Assembly (NCBI GenBank): GCA_016937695.1
Contig: JAFGWC010000004.1
Span: 1 to 64,000 of the forward strand
Source of the DNA: Bacteroidales bacterium
GTDB lineage: Bacteria > Bacteroidota > Bacteroidia > Bacteroidales > NBLH01
Length of the DNA stretch: 64,000 nucleotides
Direction of reading: 5' to 3'
Made by a program: the position numbers and the translations under genes. Under the pieces are notes generated by a model. It was not told the origin of the DNA and made no database searches. It saw only the letters and a program-made list of their open reading frames with translations. Below, piece by piece: positions 45,519-53,717 of the stretch (position 1 is the first letter of the stretch; each line of letters opens with the position of its first letter).

Positions 45519-46973
45519 ATGAAATCACTTATCAATATCATTGTTTTAATTTCAATTTTCTTGATTTTTTCTTGTTCAGATAAAGTTGTTAAACAAGCTT
45601 TTATTTCTCCACCTTTTGCAGATTTAAATCCGCAATATACAGAATATGAGATAAATGCAGATTATGGCGATACAGTTTTTATTGATTCCGGAAGCGAAAT
45701 TATAATACCTGCCGATATTTGGGTTAATAAAAATGGCGAAAAAGTAAAAGGAAAAATAAATCTTAAATATCGTGAGTTTAGCGATGCTTTGGATATTTTT
45801 CTTGCCGGAGTTCCAATGTGCTACGATTCGGCAAATGTAAAAAGCACTTTGAAAACAGCTGGAATGTTTGAACTTAGAGCATTTAAAGACACTAATGAAA
45901 TTTTTATAAATAAAGGTAAATTTATTGATGTAAAATTTGCATCAAACGTTAAAGGTGGCGAATATAATTTTTACACTTTCGATGAACAAGCCGAAAACTG
46001 GGAGTATAAAGGAACAGATAAGCCAACTGAAAATTACAAGATAAGTTTGATGAAAGATTCAATCGAAAAATTTTCACCAAAACATCCTGTTCCTTTTACA
46101 AAAGATTATTTTGCGCTCGATTATTACGCAATTCTGGACGTTTATTTTAATGTTAAACCAGGTGGAAATTTGTATCCTTACTATAACAATAAAAGTTTAG
46201 AACGAAAATCGGAAACTTATGGCTTAAAATGGTCAGGAATTTATGGAACTTGGAATAAATTGAGTTTTAACGGGAAAAGTTATTTTGCTTACGAACTGGT
46301 TTGGAAAAATGTTTCGGATAAAAAAATGCCAAAATGGATGATGACAAAACAATACCAAACTGAGAATAGATTAATCAAACTAAAACACATGGGAAACAAT
46401 AAATATTTTATGCATGTGGTAGATAATCAGTACAATACGAAAAATGAATTTAAATTTTTTGCCGAAGCTATTCAACCTTTAAAAGAAGTATTTAAATTAA
46501 TGCCTGATGATTGGAAAAACGAATATGATATTGCAATGATTAAAATTGCAGAAACTCAAAAAAGAATTGAATTGCAAAAAAAGTTTTTGCGTACATTTCA
46601 AATTTCTCAAACAGGATGGCATAATTGGGATTTAATTGATAAACGAAACGATAGAATATTAGTAAAAGCCAATTTTAAATTTGATAAAGAAGTTGATAAT
46701 GAGATGATTACATTACTTTATTTTACTGATAGTAATAAAACTTACGTTAAAATACCTTATACTGATTGGGATAAAATTAGATTAGTACCAGATGAATCCG
46801 CAAAATTTTTAGCTGTTTTATCTGATAAGGAAGCTGCTGTTTATACTGCAAAAGAATACAGTGCCATTAATTTTCAAGAACTGAGTAGTATAAAAGAACC
46901 TTCATATACATTCAATATGAAATCAAGAAAAATTAATAATCGCAATGATTTTTTAAAAATTATGGAAAACTAG
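45519..46973 (+). CDS. large lipoprotein of unknown function
   Basis: A 484-residue lipoprotein with lipobox IFSC (Cys near residue 19). The N-terminal part has the look of a ZU5-like beta domain: DTVFIDSGSEIIIPADIWVN followed by GEKVKGKINLKYREFSDALDIFLAGVPM. The middle is rich in aromatic residues (WSGIYGTWNKLSFNGKSYF). A coiled-coil-like stretch (EYDIAMIKIAETQKRIELQKKF) precedes a terminal beta domain (QISQTGWHNWDLI...). Similar long lipoproteins are widespread in Bacteroidota without known role. A terminator follows at 47001-47040. Confidence 0.6.
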   Translation: MKSLINIIVLISIFLIFSCSDKVVKQAFISPPFADLNPQYTEYEINADYGDTVFIDSGSEIIIPADIWVNKNGEKVKGKINLKYREFSDALDIFLAGVPMCYDSANVKSTLKTAGMFELRAFKDTNEIFINKGKFIDVKFASNVKGGEYNFYTFDEQAENWEYKGTDKPTENYKISLMKDSIEKFSPKHPVPFTKDYFALDYYAILDVYFNVKPGGNLYPYYNNKSLERKSETYGLKWSGIYGTWNKLSFNGKSYFAYELVWKNVSDKKMPKWMMTKQYQTENRLIKLKHMGNNKYFMHVVDNQYNTKNEFKFFAEAIQPLKEVFKLMPDDWKNEYDIAMIKIAETQKRIELQKKFLRTFQISQTGWHNWDLIDKRNDRILVKANFKFDKEVDNEMITLLYFTDSNKTYVKIPYTDWDKIRLVPDESAKFLAVLSDKEAAVYTAKEYSAINFQELSSIKEPSYTFNMKSRKINNRNDFLKIMEN

Positions 46974-47000
46974 ATTTTTACTTTGAGAAATTTTAAGACT

Positions 47001-47040
47001 AACACTTTCAGGGTTTTAAACACCGAAAGTGTTTTTTTTT
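47001..47040 (+). terminator. intrinsic terminator after the lipoprotein gene
   Basis: AACACTTTC pairs with GAAAGTGTT, extended by a short GG/CC pair, and is followed by ten T's. It lies between convergent genes. Confidence 0.85.
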
Positions 47041-47084
47041 AACAAAACGTAAGTTGGAGAACTCAGAATAATAAAATTAAGATA

Positions 47085-48227
47085 TTATTTCAAAATAAGA
47101 TTAAAATCTAATAGTTGACCATTTCTGAAATGTTTGCGCAATTTATCAATATCAGAAAATTGAAAAGGGATATTACATGTTTTAAAAGCATTGACAAGTA
47201 AATTTTTTTCTCTGTAATTTACTTTTCCATCAATAATACAAGCAAAAACTAAAGTTTGCAATACAATTTCTTTTTCATTATCGGGCACATTATTTAATTC
47301 AGCCAAAAACAGATGAGTGTCATCAATAACAGCATCAGGCAATTTGCCAAAGCGCTGACTGAATGAACGATACATATATTCAAGATTTGGATGCAAATCG
47401 GCAGTTCTTACAATTGAGCTTCCAATAGCTCTTAATAATGCCAATTTCCCTTTGTCTGATATGGTGTCTAACGAAATACTTATTTTATTTAATATCTCGT
47501 TTACAGCCGATGGACCTAAAACCCTGATTTTAACTTCTCTAATAACCATCCAGCAAACAATACCGTTCCAAAAAGCACAAACCGGAACAGAAATAAAACT
47601 CAGCCATGCGCGACTGATTGCGCGTCCTAACATTCTTTTAACCAGAGCTTTAAGAATGAAATTACTAACAGAAATTTTAAGTTTGTAAAATATTGTTGCA
47701 AGCACTATAAATATTTTTGACGATTCTTTTCTTGGATCAATATTTATGTCTTCTTCTTTTTTATTTGGTAATTCAAGCGCAGCTCTAACAATTGGCACAG
47801 CAATTAATTCTTCGTCAGTATCTTTCGGAAACAGCTCCATGTGAGCAGCAACGGCAAGTGCATGAGTTTTTGCCATTACATCATAATAAATATAAATAAT
47901 TTCGATAAGAGAAGCCAAAATGGTTACACCAATAACAATTCCCCAATATAATAAATTTTCATTTGAAAAAATGCTTGCGTTTTCATCTATTAATGAATCA
48001 GAAAAAAAAGCTGCAAGTCCCGATGCAATTGATGAAAGAGTTCCGGCAATAACCACATTTATAATTGCTTGTTTTTCAATTCGGTTAATATTATCACGTT
48101 CTTGATTGTCAAGTATATATGCCTGATAATCAATTCTTTCGGGTTGAGTTTTTTTGTTTATTTTTTTAAGATACCAAATTCCCGCCCGTTCCATCATAGG
48201 CGATTTTTTTTCGGCTTTTTTGTTCAT
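47085..48227 (-). CDS. membrane protein with TerB-like C-terminal region
   Basis: A 380-residue protein. A basic N-terminus precedes two transmembrane helices (about residues 55-75 and 92-112) and further hydrophobic stretches near 180-240 (ISVPVCAFWNGIVCWMVI). The C-terminal 100 residues are helical and contain EIVLQTLVFACIIDGKVNYREKNLLVNAF. This is the 'DGK....E...' pattern of TerB/DjlA-like tellurite-resistance domains, where acidic residues bind metal. The whole family is not known to me by function. It begins 37 bases after the mazG stop on the same strand. Confidence 0.6.
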   Translation of the reverse strand: MNKKAEKKSPMMERAGIWYLKKINKKTQPERIDYQAYILDNQERDNINRIEKQAIINVVIAGTLSSIASGLAAFFSDSLIDENASIFSNENLLYWGIVIGVTILASLIEIIYIYYDVMAKTHALAVAAHMELFPKDTDEELIAVPIVRAALELPNKKEEDINIDPRKESSKIFIVLATIFYKLKISVSNFILKALVKRMLGRAISRAWLSFISVPVCAFWNGIVCWMVIREVKIRVLGPSAVNEILNKISISLDTISDKGKLALLRAIGSSIVRTADLHPNLEYMYRSFSQRFGKLPDAVIDDTHLFLAELNNVPDNEKEIVLQTLVFACIIDGKVNYREKNLLVNAFKTCNIPFQFSDIDKLRKHFRNGQLLDFNLILK

Positions 48228-48264
48228 AATTATTATTTTTCAAATAATTTTAAAACTAAAAAAA

Positions 48265-49050
48265 TTATTCCATGTCTTTGTTATTGTTTTTAGCTTCTTC
48301 CCAAATTTCGTTCATTTGGTCAAGCGACATTTCTTTCAACGATTTTCCTTTTTTTATTGTTTTACTTTCAAGAAAGTTAAATCTTTCAATAAATTTTCTG
48401 TTTGTTCTTTCTAAAGCATTTTCAGGATTTACGCCATAAAGCCTTGCTGCGTTGATAACAGAAAAAAGCATGTCGCCAAATTCGGCTTCAATTTTATCTG
48501 CATCTGCATTATTAATTTCAACTTTAAGTTCGTTAAGTTCTTCTTCAACTTTTTCCCAAACTTGTTCTTTTTTATCCCAATCAAAACCAACTCCTCTTGC
48601 TTTTTCCTGAATTCTGTTTGCTTTTATTAATGCCGGCAACGATTTTGGTATTCCGCAAAGCACACAATCATTTCCGTCTTTTTCTTTTAATTTCAGTTCT
48701 TCCCAATTATCAGCAACATCTTTTGAGTTTTTAACTTTTACATCGCCGTAAATATGTGGATGTCTGTATGTTAGCTTTTCAGAAATCGAATTTAAAACAT
48801 CAGAAATATCAAAATCGTTTGTTTCTGAAGCTATTTTTGAATAAAAAACCAAATGAAGCATTAAATCGCCTAATTCTTTTTTTATTTCAGGCATATTTTT
48901 GTTTATAATTGCATCCGAAAGTTCAAAAGTTTCTTCAATTGTTAAAGTTCTTAAAGTATCAATTGTTTGAATACTATCCCACGGACATTTTTCGCGCAAA
49001 TCATCCATAATATTTAATAAGCGCTCAAATGCTTTCAATCTTTTATCCAT
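48265..49050 (-). CDS. mazG: nucleoside triphosphate pyrophosphohydrolase MazG
   Basis: A cytoplasmic house-cleaning enzyme that hydrolyses (d)NTPs to monophosphates and pyrophosphate; 261 residues, full-length two-domain type. Domain 1 has CPWDSIQTIDTLRTLTIEETFELSDAI and ELGDLMLHLVFYSKIA (metal-binding ExxE-12-ExxD). Domain 2 has ARGVGFDWDKKEQVWEKVEEELNEL and EAEFGDMLFSVINAARLYGVNPE. It is co-directional with the membrane protein gene downstream. The start ATG is at 49050. Confidence 0.95.
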   Translation of the reverse strand: MDKRLKAFERLLNIMDDLREKCPWDSIQTIDTLRTLTIEETFELSDAIINKNMPEIKKELGDLMLHLVFYSKIASETNDFDISDVLNSISEKLTYRHPHIYGDVKVKNSKDVADNWEELKLKEKDGNDCVLCGIPKSLPALIKANRIQEKARGVGFDWDKKEQVWEKVEEELNELKVEINNADADKIEAEFGDMLFSVINAARLYGVNPENALERTNRKFIERFNFLESKTIKKGKSLKEMSLDQMNEIWEEAKNNNKDME

Positions 49051-49134
49051 TTGGTTTATCTTTTAAAAACGAGTAATCTTTAATCGTAATAATTTTTGTT
49101 CGATTAGTAATTAGCTATATTTTTATAAATCGCA

Positions 49135-49208
49135 ATGTTAAATTGCTAAGCTGTTGAATTGTTAAAAGCTTGTATTCGAACAATTTAGCAATATAACAGT
49201 TTAACAAT
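49135..49208. repeat. imperfect inverted repeat of attgttaaattg words
   Basis: Two arms of about 28 bases (49135-49165 and 49180-49207), made of tgttaaattgctaa-like words, can pair with several G-T pairs and mismatches. The same words form the perfect 12-bp palindrome at 27414-27448. It lies between mazG and the monooxygenase-like gene. Confidence 0.5.
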
Positions 49209-49223
49209 ATTTTTTTAAATTTT

Positions 49224-49514
49224 TTAGCCTGAAATATCTTCAACCGACCAAGCGCAAGGTTTTTCTGCAAACCATTGTTTGGTTTTCGACCAGGTGTTTT
49301 TAAAAAAATCGGAGTATCTGTATTTGTTCAGATATTCTTCCGATTCCCAATGACTATATGTGAAAAAAACATTCGGATTTTTAATGTCTCTTAAAATATC
49401 TAAATGCAAACAACCTTCTTGGTTTCTTATTTTTTCTTTAATTGTTAGAGTAAAATTTTTAAATGTTTCAGAAGAGTCTTCCCTGAATGTCATTTTCACT
49501 ATTCTTATTATCAT
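49224..49514 (-). CDS. antibiotic biosynthesis monooxygenase (ABM) domain protein
   Basis: A 96-residue single-domain protein of the dimeric alpha-beta barrel ABM fold: IRIVKMTFREDSSETFKNF, QEGCLHLDILRDIKNPNVFF, TYSHWESEEYLNKYRYSDFF. Members range from quinone or heme monooxygenases to proteins of unknown role, and no catalytic set can be assigned. Its start overlaps the 3' end of the SAM hydroxide adenosyltransferase gene by 47 bases, so the two are translationally linked. Confidence 0.8.
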   Translation of the reverse strand: MIIRIVKMTFREDSSETFKNFTLTIKEKIRNQEGCLHLDILRDIKNPNVFFTYSHWESEEYLNKYRYSDFFKNTWSKTKQWFAEKPCAWSVEDISG

Positions 49515-50283
49515 TATAAACTATTCTAATTGATGAATTTGTTGTTAATCTGAATAATTCGGCTGCATTTCCATTTCTAATAGCAATTTCTAAATAGTTT
49601 GCCGAATTAAATAATGCCAAAAGCTCGCCTTGAGCTGTTTGTGTATATGTTTTGCTTATTTTACTGATTTTATTGCTTTTACTTTGTACAAAAATGTTAA
49701 ATCCTCTGTTTTTACCAACTTTCTCAAACAAATCTTTTGTAACGTTTGTTATTATATTTCCATAAGAATCTATATAAATTACTTTGCCGATAATTAAAGA
49801 ATCTTCAATAGCCGGTAAAATAGGAATTTGTTTATGAAGCTCGTTTATTATTTTTCCTAAGCTTTCAATTGGCTCATTATTAATAAGTTTGCATGCAATT
49901 GGAGCGAAAACATCCAGTTCCGGAAAGCTTGAATCTTTATAATTATTCTCTATTTCTATTATAATTTCGGGCTTTTCTTTTATAAAAAGATTGAAAATTC
50001 CATTATCTGTTCCAATAAAAAAATGATTGTCGTGTTTAATTATTACGTGAGGATTTTTTTCGGAATAATTACTGTTAACAGCAACAATATGAACAGTGCC
50101 TTCCGGAAAATTTTTATATGTGTTTTCTAAAACAAAAGCAGTTTGACTGATATTATAATTTGAAATCTGATTGTTAATATCAATGATTTTTGCATCAGGA
50201 CAATTACTTAAAATGTATCCTTTTACAGCACCAATGTAGTAATCAGCAAAATTCCAATCAGAAATCAGACTTATAACACTCAT
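49468..50283 (-). CDS. SAM hydroxide adenosyltransferase (DUF62 family)
   Basis: A 271-residue protein of the SAM hydroxide adenosyltransferase / fluorinase-chlorinase superfamily. The early ISDWNFADYYIGAVKGYIL matches the conserved SD....D.Y.G..KG segment. HIVAVNSNYSEKNPHVIIK and FFIGTDNGIFN follow, then SFPELDVFAPIACKL. The C-terminal domain has GKVIYIDSYGNIITNVT, the conserved 'D.FGN..TN' strand. It would hydrolyse SAM to adenosine and methionine using activated water. The C-terminal tail reads through the start of the ABM gene. A minus-strand TAAATTTG box (50325-50332) precedes it. Confidence 0.88.
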   Translation of the reverse strand: MSVISLISDWNFADYYIGAVKGYILSNCPDAKIIDINNQISNYNISQTAFVLENTYKNFPEGTVHIVAVNSNYSEKNPHVIIKHDNHFFIGTDNGIFNLFIKEKPEIIIEIENNYKDSSFPELDVFAPIACKLINNEPIESLGKIINELHKQIPILPAIEDSLIIGKVIYIDSYGNIITNVTKDLFEKVGKNRGFNIFVQSKSNKISKISKTYTQTAQGELLALFNSANYLEIAIRNGNAAELFRLTTNSSIRIVYNDNKNSENDIQGRLF

Positions 50284-50324
50284 AAATATTTAATTTATGA
50301 TTTTAAATAATTAATATAAAAAAA

Positions 50325-50332
50325 CAAATTTA
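50325..50332 (-). promoter_or_regulatory. Bacteroidota-type -7 box (TAAATTTG), minus strand
   Basis: An exact TAnnTTTG match about 42 bases ahead of the SAM hydroxide adenosyltransferase start. Confidence 0.45.
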
Positions 50333-50403
50333 AAATAACTTAAAGATATACATTAGTATAAACTTATTACTTATTCATTGTTTTATTTAACAAATTTTTA
50401 AAT

Positions 50404-50411
50404 TAATTTTG
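50404..50411 (+). promoter_or_regulatory. Bacteroidota-type -7 box for phoH (TAATTTTG)
   Basis: An exact TAnnTTTG match 34 bases before the phoH ATG. A TTG lies 23 bases upstream (50378-50380), slightly further than the usual 19-21. Confidence 0.5.
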
Positions 50412-50445
50412 TAAAAGACAAATGTAATATATTCTTATAAAAAAT

Positions 50446-51396
50446 ATGATTGAAAAGATAATCTATTTAGATGAAATTGATCCGATTAATTTATATGGTG
50501 TAAATAATATCAAAATTGAAATCATAAAATCCTTATTTCCTGAATTAAAAATAATTTCCAGAGGTCATGAAATTAAAGTAGCGGGCGAATCTGACAAAAT
50601 AATAGATTTCGAAACAAAGCTTGAAAAGCTCATCAATTATTTTAATAAATATCATAATTTAAGTGCAGAAACTATTGTAGATATTGTTGGTAATGAGAAC
50701 AGTCTGTCAGAAATTGGCTTTGACGATACTACAATATTATATGCAACAAATGGTAAAGCAATAAAAGCAAGAACTGCAAATCAGCAAAAGTTTATTGATA
50801 ATTACAGAACAAATGATTTGTTATTTGCAATTGGTCCGGCAGGAACCGGGAAAACTTATCTTGCTATAGCATTGGCTGTTAGAGCATTAAAAAGCAAACA
50901 TGTTAAAAGAATTATTTTAAGTCGCCCTGCGGTTGAAGCCGGAGAAAAGCTTGGTTTTTTACCGGGTGATTTAAAAGAGAAGCTCGATCCATATATGCAA
51001 GCTCTGTATGATGCTCTTAATGATATGATTACAGCTAAAAAACTTGAAGAATATATGAATAAAGGAGTTATTCAAATTGCACCGCTTGCTTTTATGCGCG
51101 GAAGAACTCTTGATAATGCAATTGTTATTCTCGACGAAGCTCAAAATGCTTCTAAAAATCAATTAAAAATGTTTTTAACACGAATGGGTGAAAATTCCAA
51201 ATTTATTGTAACTGGCGATATTACTCAAATTGATTTGCCAGATAAAAATCAATCGGGTTTACTTCAAGCAAAAGATATTTTAAAAAATATCAAAGGAATA
51301 ACATTTGTTGATTTTAATGCATCTGATGTAGTTCGCCATAAATTAGTTAAAAACATTATTGATGCTTATGACTCAATTAATTCTAAAAAAGATTAA
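50446..51396 (+). CDS. phoH: PhoH family ATPase
   Basis: A cytoplasmic P-loop ATPase/RNA helicase-like protein of 316 residues, normal for PhoH. An N-terminal KH-like region (residues 1-105) is followed by the conserved AIKARTANQQKFIDNY. Walker A is AIGPAGTGKTYLAIALAV, IILSRPAVEAGEKLGFLPGDL follows, and Walker B is AIVILDEAQNASKNQLKMF. Sensor motif FIVTGDITQIDLP is also present. PhoH proteins are linked to RNA metabolism and often sit beside ybeY. Here the next gene is an LEA-like lipoprotein 37 bases downstream. Confidence 0.94.
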   Translation: MIEKIIYLDEIDPINLYGVNNIKIEIIKSLFPELKIISRGHEIKVAGESDKIIDFETKLEKLINYFNKYHNLSAETIVDIVGNENSLSEIGFDDTTILYATNGKAIKARTANQQKFIDNYRTNDLLFAIGPAGTGKTYLAIALAVRALKSKHVKRIILSRPAVEAGEKLGFLPGDLKEKLDPYMQALYDALNDMITAKKLEEYMNKGVIQIAPLAFMRGRTLDNAIVILDEAQNASKNQLKMFLTRMGENSKFIVTGDITQIDLPDKNQSGLLQAKDILKNIKGITFVDFNASDVVRHKLVKNIIDAYDSINSKKD

Positions 51397-51433
51397 AATA
51401 TTTATTTAAATTATTAATTAAAATCTGAGTTTT

Positions 51434-52021
51434 ATGAAAACAAAATTATTTATTGCCTTTTTATTTGTAGCTATTATTTCTTTCCAGTCTTGCGATGTTA
51501 TTCAGCAAATGATTACATTCACAAAGTGTGAATTTAAAATGAAATCATTAACAAACACCAAATTGGTTGGCATTAATATCCAAAATAAAAAGAGTTTTTC
51601 CGATTTAAATATGTTAGACGCCGCAAATGCAACAAAATCACTTTTAAGCGGAAAATTGCCTCTTACATTTCAGTTAAATATTGAAACAAGAAATCCAAAC
51701 CAAACAGCAGCATCTATGCAAAAAATGGAATGGAAATTATATATTGATGATATTTTAATTACAACGGGTAAAGTTGATAAACTTGTTACAATTCCTGCCG
51801 GCGGTGTTGAAAATTTACCAATTCAAATTGATCTCGATTTAAAAGAGCTTTTTAATAATAAAACAAAAACTGCACTTTTGAATTTTGGTTTTAATTTAAC
51901 CGATTCCGGAAATTATCCAACAAGAGTAAGGTTAGATATTAAACCAACAATAACAGTTAGTGGAATTGCAATAGAATATCCTGGATATTTTTCTTTGAAA
52001 AAAGAATTTGGAGCACAGTAA
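51434..52021 (+). CDS. LEA14/WHy-like lipoprotein
   Basis: A 195-residue lipoprotein: signal FIAFLFVAIISFQSC with the lipidated Cys near residue 20. The mature part is a beta sandwich resembling LEA type 2 / WHy domains: IEVKN-like ININNPN strands (LVGINIQNKKSF, LTFQLNIETRNPNQTA), WKLYIDDILITTGKV, and a terminal FNLTDSGNYPTRVRLDIKPTI. A structural or stress role in the periplasm is typical for the family. It is likely co-transcribed with phoH and followed by a bidirectional terminator. Confidence 0.65.
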   Translation: MKTKLFIAFLFVAIISFQSCDVIQQMITFTKCEFKMKSLTNTKLVGINIQNKKSFSDLNMLDAANATKSLLSGKLPLTFQLNIETRNPNQTAASMQKMEWKLYIDDILITTGKVDKLVTIPAGGVENLPIQIDLDLKELFNNKTKTALLNFGFNLTDSGNYPTRVRLDIKPTITVSGIAIEYPGYFSLKKEFGAQ

Positions 52022-52056
52022 ATTTTTTTACTGTTTAGTGCAACAGTTTATTATAC

Positions 52057-52105
52057 AAAAAAAACGAACAAATTTGCTGATAATCAGTTTGTTTGTTCGT
52101 TTTTT
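52057..52105. terminator. bidirectional terminator between convergent genes
   Basis: AAAAAACGAACAAA pairs with TTTGTTCGTTTTTT (14 bp) around a loop containing tgctgataatcag. A and T runs on each side make it usable on both strands. Confidence 0.88.
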
Positions 52106-52134
52106 GTGATTTGAATTTTATAATTTTTTATTCT

Positions 52135-53385
52135 TTATACATCTAAAGTTACTTCTTCAGCATCATATTCACCTGCTTTTAGTTTTACTAAGATTTCAGA
52201 AAATGCTTTAATTGTTCTTTCAACATGTTCTAAAGTATGACTGGCAGTTGGAATAATTCTAAGCATAATAGTTCCTTTTGGCACAACAGGATATACAACA
52301 ATAGACGTAAAAATACCAAAATTTTCTCTTAAATCTTTTAGAAAATTTGTTCCTTGAGCTACATTTCCTTGAAAAAATACAGGCGTAACAGGAGATTCTG
52401 TTTTTCTTAAATCAAATCCAGCTTTTCTTAATCCTTTTTGCAAAGCATTAACAATTGTCCATAAATTTTCTCTAAGTTCAGGCATATTTATAAGTAGGTC
52501 TAATCTTTTTAAAGCACCTATTACCATTGGCATTGGAAGCGATTTTGCGAAAATTTGAGAACGCATATTATATTGCAGATAGTTAATAACATCAGGATCT
52601 CCGGCAACAAAAGCACCAATTCCTGCCATTGCTTTAGCAAATGTGGAAAAATAAATATCAATTTTGTCTTGAACACCAAAATGCTCACCTGTTCCGGCAC
52701 CTGTTTTTCCCATAGTTCCAAAACCATGAGCATCATCAACTAATAATCTAAAATTATATTTGCTTTTAAAATCAGTAATAGCTTTCAAATTGCCAAGGTC
52801 GCCTTCCATTCCAAAAACACCTTCGGTAACAACAAGAATACCTCCTCCCGTTTCTTCAACTTTTTTTGTGGCTCTTTGCATTTGTTTGTCAAAGCTATCC
52901 ATGTCGTTGTGCTGAAACACATAACGTTTTCCCATGTGTAAACGCAAACCGTCTAAAATTGAAGCATGAGAATCTGAATCATATACTGCAACATCGTTTC
53001 TTCCAAGAAGTGAATCAATAATAGAAACAATTCCCTGATATCCATAGTTTAGCAGATATCCTCTTTTTTTGCTAACAAAATCAGCAAGTTTTTGTTCTAA
53101 TTCTTCATGATAAGAAGTTTGCCCACTCATCATTCTTGCACCCATTGGGTATGCCATTCCCCATTGTTTTGCAGCATCTGCATCAGCTTTCCTAACTTCA
53201 GGATGATTGGCTAATCCGATGTAATTATTTAAACTCCAGTTTAATACATCTTTGCCTCTAAATTTCATTATTGGTGCAATTTCACCTTCAAGTTTTGGAA
53301 ATAAATAATAACCATGTCCAACTTCTCTGTACTTTCCAAGGTCAGAATTAGACATTTGCATTTTGTCAAAAAGATCTACACTCAT
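52135..53385 (-). CDS. alpha-oxoamine synthase (KBL/BioF/SPT/cysteate acyltransferase family)
   Basis: A PLP enzyme of 416 residues that condenses an amino acid with an acyl thioester and releases CO2. Landmarks: NWSLNNYIGLANHPEV, GARMMSGQTSYHEELEQKLA, DSDSHASILDGLRLH, VTEGVFGMEGDLGNL, LLVDDAHGFGTMGKTGAGT, and the PLP lysine in YFSTFAKAMAGIGAFVAG. The family covers glycine C-acetyltransferase, 8-amino-7-oxononanoate synthase, serine palmitoyltransferase and cysteate fatty-acyltransferase (capnine synthesis). No biotin or threonine-degradation genes are adjacent. A sulfate-assimilation/cysteate-type locus lies 3-10 kb away, making the cysteate acyltransferase role worth testing. Substrate specificity cannot be read from the sequence. 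Confidence 0.88.
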   Translation of the reverse strand: MSVDLFDKMQMSNSDLGKYREVGHGYYLFPKLEGEIAPIMKFRGKDVLNWSLNNYIGLANHPEVRKADADAAKQWGMAYPMGARMMSGQTSYHEELEQKLADFVSKKRGYLLNYGYQGIVSIIDSLLGRNDVAVYDSDSHASILDGLRLHMGKRYVFQHNDMDSFDKQMQRATKKVEETGGGILVVTEGVFGMEGDLGNLKAITDFKSKYNFRLLVDDAHGFGTMGKTGAGTGEHFGVQDKIDIYFSTFAKAMAGIGAFVAGDPDVINYLQYNMRSQIFAKSLPMPMVIGALKRLDLLINMPELRENLWTIVNALQKGLRKAGFDLRKTESPVTPVFFQGNVAQGTNFLKDLRENFGIFTSIVVYPVVPKGTIMLRIIPTASHTLEHVERTIKAFSEILVKLKAGEYDAEEVTLDV

Positions 53386-53497
53386 ATGTTCATTTTTTTT
53401 ATTGTCTCAGATTAAATTATTTCCGAGTTTGTTTTATTAAATATATCAATACAAATAGATAAAGTTTAGATTTGTTTTAAGTATTCTAATTTTGATG

Positions 53498-53505
53498 CAA
53501 ATGTA
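53498..53505 (-). promoter_or_regulatory. Bacteroidota-type -7 box (TACATTTG), minus strand
   Basis: An exact TAnnTTTG match 112 bases ahead of the alpha-oxoamine synthase start, implying a leader of about 100 bases. Confidence 0.4.
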
Positions 53506-53679
53506 ATAGATTTATTAAATTTTAGATAAAAAAAATATATGTTTATGAAGAACTTTGTCGTTTTTTGTCGAAATTATATAAATATATAACTTGTATGATG
53601 TAAAAACAGACGTTTGAGAAAATATTGAAAAGTTATTTTTATATAAAGAAAATCAAAAAAAACTTTCTAAAATAAATTA

Positions 53680-53687
53680 TAACTTTG
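53680..53687 (+). promoter_or_regulatory. Bacteroidota-type -7 box (TAACTTTG) that decides the MCP-like start
   Basis: An exact TAnnTTTG match. It overlaps a TTG codon (53685) that would otherwise open the reading frame 11 codons earlier. Transcription would begin after that codon, so the ATG at 53718 is the better start. Confidence 0.5.
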
Positions 53688-53717
53688 AAAAAAATAAAAG
53701 AAGTATTATATTTAAGC

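Larger units (their letters stand above)
53386..53717. other. divergent intergenic region
   Basis: A 332-base AT-rich spacer with a minus-strand TACATTTG box (53498-53505) for the alpha-oxoamine synthase and a plus-strand TAACTTTG box (53680-53687) for the MCP-like gene. Nothing else stands out. Confidence 0.5.

Noticed and set aside
53685-53717. TTG start adding 11 residues to the MCP-like protein
   Set aside because: The TTG overlaps an exact TAnnTTTG promoter box, so it would lie upstream of the transcript. The ATG at 53718 is preferred.
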